Assembly (NCBI GenBank): GCA_021160955.1
Contig: JAGHBM010000063.1
Span: 1-5,498, forward strand
DNA from: Candidatus Aenigmatarchaeota archaeon
Lineage (GTDB): Archaea > Aenigmatarchaeota > Aenigmatarchaeia > PWEA01 > JAGHBM01
Length of the DNA: 5,498 bases
Reading direction: 5' to 3'
Below the pieces are notes generated by a model. The model was given only the letters and a program-made list of their open reading frames with translations. It was not told where the DNA came from and did no database searches. Below are positions 1 to 3,292 of the stretch, one piece after another. Numbering within the stretch: position 1 is the first letter of the stretch; each line of letters begins with the position of its first letter. The translations under genes and the position numbers were made by a program.

Positions 1-551
1 AAGAGGTGCCGGTTGATTTTCTCACATAGGTCCCAATACGTAGAATTTAGAAGACATATCACAAAACTTGGATTTTTTTCTTTGAGAATTTTAATATAGT
101 GATTTATATCAATTTCATCTTCATCCACCACAGCAATATCAATACCCCCATATTTAATCTCTCTGAAAATCTCGTGAAAAATTTCATCCAATCCTCTAAG
201 TGTTATAACAAGAAAACTTGGAGTATTCCTCTCGTTGAATCTTCTTTTAATTTTGTGGAACGTGGGTTTTAATAACTCTGTAACTTTTCTAACATCAGTC
301 TCTTCTTCCAACACCTGGTATTTTTCAAGATAGGATAAGAACTTTTTCAGCTCATCCAAGTTCACATCTGCCTCAGATGATATTTCCTCCAAACTGAACT
401 CTCCGTTGAGTAAATGAATAATTCTCACGAACTTATCTTTATTGAGTATCTTCATCTCAAATTCTGTTACAGGAGATCTGAAAATAACTGAATCAAAAGA
501 CATGTTAGGATAAAATATCTCGAAATTTGGTTTTATCTTAGGGTTTTTCAT
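1..551 (-). CDS. E1-like (ocin-ThiF-like) RiPP cyclodehydratase partner with RRE domain, 3' end cut by window
   Basis: The frame is open for 183 codons from ATG 551-549 to the window edge, so the C-terminus is missing. Residues 1-85 open with MKNPKIKPNFEIF and continue with a helix-turn-helix-like stretch (LLNGEFSLEEISSEADVNLDEL, split here as LLNGEFSLEEIS / SEADVNLDEL) ending near LEKYQVLEE. This resembles the 'NPRLKPG...' winged-helix RiPP-recognition element at the start of TOMM/bacteriocin cyclodehydratase E1-like proteins. Residues 110-180 look Rossmann-like: strand SFLVITLRG, a helix, then strand GGIDIAVVDEDEID, then a strand near PSFVICLLN. The usual glycine-rich nucleotide loop is degenerate (LRGLDE), as expected for E1-like partners that bind a leader peptide rather than ATP. 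Such proteins act in the cytoplasm with a YcaO enzyme to form azoline or thioamide groups on a precursor peptide. No YcaO or clear precursor is in the window; they could lie further left. The start is supported by an AGAGG site 8 nt upstream. Family assignment is by pattern memory, not by search; another winged-helix plus Rossmann protein is possible. Confidence 0.6.
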   Translation of the reverse strand, partial: MKNPKIKPNFEIFYPNMSFDSVIFRSPVTEFEMKILNKDKFVRIIHLLNGEFSLEEISSEADVNLDELKKFLSYLEKYQVLEEETDVRKVTELLKPTFHKIKRRFNERNTPSFLVITLRGLDEIFHEIFREIKYGGIDIAVVDEDEIDINHYIKILKEKNPSFVICLLNSTYWDLCEKINRHL

Positions 552-559
552 AAAAATTT

Positions 560-564
560 CCTCT
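560..564 (-). promoter_or_regulatory. Ribosome binding site of the E1-like gene
   Basis: AGAGG on the minus strand lies 8 nt before ATG 551-549. It supports that start. A TATA-like TTTATAAT (minus strand, 574-581) lies just upstream, but its spacing would put the transcript start at or beside the ATG and would exclude this site. Either the gene is read through from the ArsR gene or its promoter lies elsewhere in 565-630. Confidence 0.5.
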
Positions 565-630
565 ATATTGGTTATTATAAATTTCTTTATTTTTTAATTA
601 TAGTTTTTTAGTTGGAGAAAAGAGTTCAAC

Positions 631-996
631 TTATTTTAATTTTAGCTTATCTATTTTTTTCTCAATTCTTTCCAACCTTTTAACGATGTCTTCCAACATC
701 TCTTCCATTATTTCATGAGGAGGTCTGGGATGAGCATGTAGAGGGATTGGCTTTCGCGTCTCTAAAAAATCTAAAATCTTTTTGTCTTTTAGAAAGTAAT
801 ATTTCTTGCCCTCACGCCATTCATAGCTAACGAGCCCAATTTCGCACAGCAAATTTAGATGGAAATCAACCGTTTGAGGGGCCATGTCCATTTCTCTTGC
901 TAACTCTGTGAGATACTTCTCCTTCTTTGATAATCTTATGAGAATTTCTTTCCTAACTTCGTTGCCAAGCGCTTTGTGAACTATGTCAGGCCTCAT
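631..996 (-). CDS. ArsR-family winged-helix transcriptional regulator
   Basis: 121 residues. Residues 4-70 form an ArsR-type winged helix: VHKALGNEVRKEILIRL opens the domain, then LTELAREMDMAPQTVDFHLN is the helix-turn-helix with the recognition helix at about 40-50, and the wing is YEWREGKKYYFL (58-69). After it comes a short proline- and histidine-rich linker with H87, H89 and H94 (HAHPRPPHE). The C-terminal helix at 95-121 (EEMLEDIVKRLERIEKKIDKLKLK, in two halves EEMLEDIVKRLE and RIEKKIDKLKLK) is a likely coiled-coil dimerisation segment. There is no CVC metal-binding motif, so a heavy-metal sensor of the classical kind is not indicated; the ligand is unknown. It is 79 bp upstream of the E1-like gene on the same strand and divergent from the 71-residue protein, so it may control both and itself. 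The ATG has no SD, fitting the short leader predicted from its promoter. Confidence 0.85.
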   Translation of the reverse strand: MRPDIVHKALGNEVRKEILIRLSKKEKYLTELAREMDMAPQTVDFHLNLLCEIGLVSYEWREGKKYYFLKDKKILDFLETRKPIPLHAHPRPPHEIMEEMLEDIVKRLERIEKKIDKLKLK

Positions 997-1013
997 TATA
1001 TTTAGTTAGTTCT

Positions 1014-1044
1014 AAAGTTATATAAAAATTTATATTTCGACTTT
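1014..1044. promoter_or_regulatory. Candidate ArsR operator: palindrome over the divergent promoters
   Basis: ATATAAA (1020-1026) and TTTATAT (1029-1035) are perfect inverted arms around a 2-bp centre. AAAGT (1014-1018) and ACTTT (1040-1044) form an outer, slightly off-centre pair. The inner palindrome overlaps the TATA box of the ArsR gene and lies about 20 bp from that of the divergent gene, a position suited to repression of the former. AT-rich promoter DNA readily yields such palindromes by chance, so binding is inferred. Confidence 0.35.
1028..1040 (-). promoter_or_regulatory. BRE/TATA promoter of the ArsR-family gene
   Basis: On the minus strand TCGAAA is followed by TATAAAT (1040 down to 1028). 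A start about 25 nt downstream would fall near 1004, leaving a leader of under 10 nt before ATG 996. This matches the lack of an SD in front of that gene. Confidence 0.5.
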
Positions 1045-1048
1045 CATA

Positions 1049-1062
1049 GAAAACTTTAAATA
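1049..1062 (+). promoter_or_regulatory. BRE/TATA promoter of the 71-residue protein gene
   Basis: GAAAAC followed by TTTAAATA (TATA 1055-1062) is a canonical archaeal promoter. Transcription would begin near 1083-1087, giving a leader of about 33 nt that includes the strong SD at 1107-1115. Confidence 0.6.
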
Positions 1063-1106
1063 CTTGACATCCAAATATTTCTATAGTTACAGAAAACTCG
1101 AAATAA

Positions 1107-1115
1107 GGAGGTGAT
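1107..1115 (+). promoter_or_regulatory. Near-perfect Shine-Dalgarno site
   Basis: GGAGGTGAT ends 3 nt before ATG 1119. It is the full complement of the usual archaeal 16S rRNA 3' end. It fixes the start of the 71-residue protein and predicts efficient translation. Confidence 0.8.
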
Positions 1116-1118
1116 ATT

Positions 1119-1334
1119 ATGGAAAAACTAGAATTGTTACAAACCATAACAAAAGACTATCTGACAAATGGTAGAAGTGACTACCACGAACTTTTAGAAA
1201 ATATAGAGATGACCAAAAAATCTCTTGACAAGAGCTTAGGGGAACTATTGAAAAAAGGTTACATAATAGAGACCTTAAATGGATACATACCCTCAAAACT
1301 CACATACGAGTTTATAGTACCCTTACTCCTTTAG
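1119..1334 (+). CDS. Small winged-helix-like protein, function unknown
   Basis: 71 residues. Residues 1-16 are helical. Residues 21-51 have the spacing of a helix-turn-helix (YHELLENIEMTKKSLDKSLG then ELLKKGYII), and 51-60 could be a wing (ETLNGYIPSK). The protein ends with a short hydrophobic tail LTYEFIVPLLL that is too short for a membrane span. I do not recognise a family. It could be a stand-alone DNA-binding protein, a partner of the divergent ArsR-type regulator, or a leader-binding or regulatory part of the neighbouring E1-like locus. It lacks the Cys/Ser/Thr-rich C-terminal core expected of an azoline RiPP precursor. A canonical promoter and an excellent SD argue that it is a real gene. 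It converges on pyrE with a 106-bp gap. Confidence 0.75.
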   Translation: MEKLELLQTITKDYLTNGRSDYHELLENIEMTKKSLDKSLGELLKKGYIIETLNGYIPSKLTYEFIVPLLL

Positions 1335-1400
1335 CGACGGATGACACTTCATAGAAGAAGAGATTCTCTGCACCCACCACAGAAATTCTATATCTACATA

Positions 1401-1423
1401 TTGTTTTTTATTTTCATATTTTT
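1401..1423 (+). terminator. T-rich terminator tract after the 71-residue protein gene
   Basis: The plus strand has runs TTGTTTTTTATTTTC followed by ATATTTTTC, about 70 bp after the stop at 1334. Archaeal RNA polymerase terminates at such oligo-T tracts without a hairpin. The rest of the gap 1335-1440 shows only a weak AGAGA/TCTCT pair (1359-1369). No matching T-run follows pyrE on the minus strand. Confidence 0.45.
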
Positions 1424-1440
1424 CATAGAACTTCCCTCTG

Positions 1441-1950
1441 TTAAAATATTATACCAAGGTCTTGCTTTGTTAGCAAGCTATGGAGTCTTATACCATTTTC
1501 TCGCAAATTTTCAAATGCCCCTTCTTGCCTATCTACAACTGTTATCGCATTACGAACATCTACATAGTCTCTGAGTATGGTTGCAACCTTAAGTACCGAA
1601 CCACCCGTTGTGGTAACATCTTCAAATATCACGTACTCTTTGGGCTTTATATCACCTTCAATTACATTTCTTTTATAATCAACGCTCACATAGTCTTTGT
1701 TTAATCTTTCGGATACTGCTTCTGCAAACAAAGATCCTCCACGGTACACACCCGCAATTTCGTAATCACCTAACTTTTTCAATTCCATTGCCCCCATTTC
1801 TCCAGCGAGTCTCTTGCCTTCTGGATTTTCAAAGAGTGCATCTAAATCTATCTTGTAGTTAGATCTTCTTCCGGAGGCCAAAACGAAGCTTCCATACTTT
1901 ATACAATCCCATTCCTTAATCAACTTCGCCAACCTGTACTTCATTCCCAT
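1441..1950 (-). CDS. pyrE: Orotate phosphoribosyltransferase, short form
   Basis: 169 residues, against roughly 180-215 for most family members. It transfers the phosphoribosyl group of PRPP to orotate, giving OMP, in cytoplasmic UMP synthesis. Seen in the sequence: the N-terminal signature FVLASGRRSNYKIDLD (22-37); GVYRGGSLFAEAV (67-79) where the family has its pyrophosphate-side loop; and the PRPP loop VIFEDVTTTGGSV (107-119) with E110 and D111. The flexible catalytic loop, usually RKxxKxHG followed by IEG, appears shortened here to SVDYKRNVIEG (89-99) and has no His-Gly. The gene overlaps the pyrD end by 10 bp and is surely cotranscribed. ATG 1950-1948 has a GGGTG site about 8 nt upstream. 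Met3 (1944-1942) would make an ATGA overlap with the pyrD stop and is an equally usable start. The pyrD neighbour makes OPRT more likely than another type I phosphoribosyltransferase. Confidence 0.85.
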   Translation of the reverse strand: MGMKYRLAKLIKEWDCIKYGSFVLASGRRSNYKIDLDALFENPEGKRLAGEMGAMELKKLGDYEIAGVYRGGSLFAEAVSERLNKDYVSVDYKRNVIEGDIKPKEYVIFEDVTTTGGSVLKVATILRDYVDVRNAITVVDRQEGAFENLRENGIRLHSLLTKQDLGIIF

Positions 1951-2813
1951 TCTTTCACACCCTGATTTATAAAATAATTTTTCAATTGGAAACTGAACCC
2001 TTTTCTCGCCTCGTCAACAAATTCTTTCTTAGTTTTGTATCGAAGAACACCAGAGCCTAACTGAACGCCATTTGCACCTGCCCTCAGAAACTCAGCTACA
2101 TCTCTCCTATTAACTATTCCTCCACATCCAAAGATGAATTTATCCGTGAATTTTCTGAGTCTGTAAACCTGGCCCACAGCCAACGGTTTTATTGCCGGTC
2201 CCGAGAGTCCTCCAAGCTTATTTGAAATTCCAAAATCTTCTCCAATCATCATTGCCTTACCAACTGAATTGATGCTGGTATAAAAATCAACAACCTCAGT
2301 TGCATTTACCACTTCACCCAAAAGTTCATCTGTGGGGTAATAAGGCATCTTCAACCCAAATGGCTTATCGATGTTCTCTTTTACGGTTTCACACAAATTT
2401 TTAAGTGTATGAACATCATATCCAATTGAACTGCCAAGACCTTTGGCGTGAGGGCAAGAAATGTTAAATTCTAATGCATCACAATTCTTTTCGAGTACAC
2501 TTGTGATCTCTTTTATCTCTTCCTCATCTCCAGATGCGAATGAGTAAATAACAAAGGTCTCTGGATGTTCTTTCTTGATGCTTTTCGCAAGCTCTGACAT
2601 ATCCAAGTAACCCGGGTTTGGAAGTCCCATCGCTTGAAGAATTTTATCATCGTCTATGGCAACATTTGGAAATTCATAACCTTTCCTGGGTTTGTATGTT
2701 GCCGTTTTCAAGACAACACCATCTACACCAGAATTTATCCAATCTTCCAGAGAAGAGAATGATGAAGAAAAAATTCCAGATGCATTGGTTATTTTTACTT
2801 CTTCCAACTTCAA
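1941..2813 (-). CDS. pyrD: Dihydroorotate dehydrogenase, class 1, TTG start
   Basis: 290 residues, close to the class 1 length of about 300. It is an FMN-dependent TIM-barrel enzyme that oxidises dihydroorotate to orotate. Seen: K36 in VVLKTAT; MGLPNPG (62-68); the active-site motif NISCPHAKG with N117 and catalytic Cys120; K155 in GLKMPYY; N182-S183 in INSVG; GGLSGPAIKP (201-210); and the FMN-phosphate segments FGCGG (228-232) and LGSGV (252-256). Cys as base indicates class 1, not membrane class 2. Compared with Lactococcus DHODA, Asn67 corresponds to Q60 and Asn132 to H122. No pyrK is in the window, so class 1B partnership is unproven. The only suitable start is TTG 2813-2811: a stop lies in frame at 2843-2841, the next ATG is codon 62, and an SD is correctly spaced. 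It is the first gene of the pyrD-pyrE pair. The His variant resembles the PreA/dihydropyrimidine dehydrogenase barrel, but the pyrE neighbour favours PyrD. Confidence 0.88.
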   Translation of the reverse strand: MKLEEVKITNASGIFSSSFSSLEDWINSGVDGVVLKTATYKPRKGYEFPNVAIDDDKILQAMGLPNPGYLDMSELAKSIKKEHPETFVIYSFASGDEEEIKEITSVLEKNCDALEFNISCPHAKGLGSSIGYDVHTLKNLCETVKENIDKPFGLKMPYYPTDELLGEVVNATEVVDFYTSINSVGKAMMIGEDFGISNKLGGLSGPAIKPLAVGQVYRLRKFTDKFIFGCGGIVNRRDVAEFLRAGANGVQLGSGVLRYKTKKEFVDEARKGFSFQLKNYFINQGVKEWE

Positions 2814-2819
2814 AGAAAC

Positions 2820-2824
2820 CCACC
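2820..2824 (-). promoter_or_regulatory. Ribosome binding site deciding the TTG start of pyrD
   Basis: GGTGG on the minus strand is followed by 6 nt and then TTG 2813. No ATG or GTG lies in this frame between the upstream stop (2843-2841) and the conserved N-terminal strand. Confidence 0.55.
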
Positions 2825-2843
2825 AACAATTTAGTCTATCTTA

Positions 2844-2858
2844 TATATAAACTTTTCC
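2844..2858 (-). promoter_or_regulatory. BRE/TATA promoter of pyrD-pyrE
   Basis: On the minus strand GGAAAAG (2858-2852) is followed by TTTATATA (2851-2844), a textbook archaeal pair. A start about 25 nt downstream falls near 2822, giving a leader of only about 9 nt and at most a partial SD. Confidence 0.6.
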
Positions 2859-2870
2859 AAAACTTTTAAA
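2857..2870 (+). promoter_or_regulatory. Possible BRE/TATA promoter of the DUF5678-like gene
   Basis: CCAAAAC followed by TTTTAAA resembles a BRE/TATA pair. It would start transcription near 2892, leaving almost no room for the SD at 2893-2898. The symmetric TTATATATAA (2841-2850) could instead serve this strand and would give a leader of about 30 nt. I cannot decide between them. Confidence 0.35.
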
Positions 2871-2892
2871 CTAAGATAGATAAAATATATTT

Positions 2893-2898
2893 AGGTGA
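2893..2898 (+). promoter_or_regulatory. Ribosome binding site deciding the start of the DUF5678-like gene
   Basis: AGGTGA ends 5 nt before ATG 2904. The in-frame GTG at 2895 lies inside this site and so is very unlikely to be the start. Confidence 0.7.
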
Positions 2899-2903
2899 AC
2901 AAA

Positions 2904-3182
2904 ATGGTTGTACAGATAGATGAAAGAGCTGTTAAAGATATAGCCTCGAATTATCCGAGATATAGAGAAAATTCAGAGTACGTCAAGAAAAATTGGAAAG
3001 AAATTCAAAAGATGTATGGTGGAAAATATATCGGCGTTGTCGATGGAGGAAAACTAATCATTGCAGATGAAGATGCCAACAAAGTCTTGGAAGAATTAAA
3101 AAGACTTGGCAAGGACAAAGAAGCCTACTTTGAATACGTAAAAAAGAAAGACGAAGTCTGGATCCTCCAAGCCTATTCATAA
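2904..3182 (+). CDS. DUF5678-like small protein
   Basis: 92 residues from ATG 2904. An upstream GTG at 2895 would add three residues but sits inside the SD. The middle, NWKEIQKMYGGKYIGVVDGG then KLIIADEDANKVLEELKRLG (about 30-69), has the DUF5678 pattern: an opening helix, 'GKYIGVVDGGKLI' strands, then a helix that reads like '..d...vleelkrlGkd'. The last part (YFEYVKKKDEVWILQAYS) supplies further strand. Members are short alpha/beta proteins common in archaea, with no established function; some are thought to pair with toxin-antitoxin or retropepsin-like partners, which I cannot support here. No signal peptide or membrane segment. It diverges from pyrD and converges on the small gene after topA, overlapping it by 10 bp. 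No terminator T-run follows. Confidence 0.75.
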   Translation: MVVQIDERAVKDIASNYPRYRENSEYVKKNWKEIQKMYGGKYIGVVDGGKLIIADEDANKVLEELKRLGKDKEAYFEYVKKKDEVWILQAYS

Positions 3183-3292
3183 TCGAGTGATTCCACTGTC
3201 TTCTTTCTCAACAACCATTCTTTATAATGCTCTTCAGCATTGTTAACGTAGTTGAATTTTTTCAAAGCTTCTAATTCCTTAGGTATAAACAT
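3173..3292 (-). CDS. 39-residue protein coupled to topA, function unknown
   Basis: ATG 3292-3290 directly follows the topA stop (TGAATG). The frame runs 39 codons to TAG 3175-3173. A perfect GGAGGTGA lies 4 nt before the ATG, inside the final topA codons, which is strong evidence for translation and for coupling to topA. The peptide begins MFIPKELEALKKFNYV, has EEHYKEWLLRKKT in the middle and ends VESLDYE. It is highly charged, probably one or two amphipathic helices, with no Cys, no signal peptide and no membrane span. I do not recognise a family. Its last 10 bp overlap the 3' end of the DUF5678-like gene on the other strand. It could be a small partner of topoisomerase I or simply an operon passenger. 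Confidence 0.7.
   Translation of the reverse strand: MFIPKELEALKKFNYVNNAEEHYKEWLLRKKTVESLDYE

Larger units (their letters stand above)
2835..2880. repeat. 9-bp inverted repeat bracketing the divergent promoters
   Basis: TCTATCTTA (2835-2843) and TAAGATAGA (2872-2880) are exact reverse complements 28 bp apart. Between them AAACTTTT occurs twice (2849-2856 and 2860-2867), 11 bp or one helical turn apart. The layout is symmetric around the pyrD and DUF5678-like start regions and could be a regulator site. Low-complexity DNA makes chance a real alternative. Confidence 0.4.

Noticed and set aside
1119..1334. 71-residue protein as the RiPP precursor of the E1-like locus
   Set aside because: Its C-terminus lacks a Cys/Ser/Thr-rich core and a Gly-Gly-type cleavage site, and most of it looks like a folded winged helix. 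Not fully excluded.
1359..1369. AGAGA/TCTCT hairpin in the 71-residue gene to pyrE gap
   Set aside because: The arms are 5 bp with a 1-nt loop, which cannot fold as a hairpin; no sRNA C/D boxes were found around it.
1396..1426. 10-codon minus-strand frame (MKNMKIKNNM) after pyrE with an AGGGA upstream
   Set aside because: It is only low-complexity A-rich DNA opposite the T tract; too short to support.
1341..1574. 77-codon plus-strand frame with a Phe/Ile-rich, membrane-like stretch
   Set aside because: Most of it is antisense to pyrE, there is no ribosome binding site, and the hydrophobic stretch is just the T-rich terminator tract translated.
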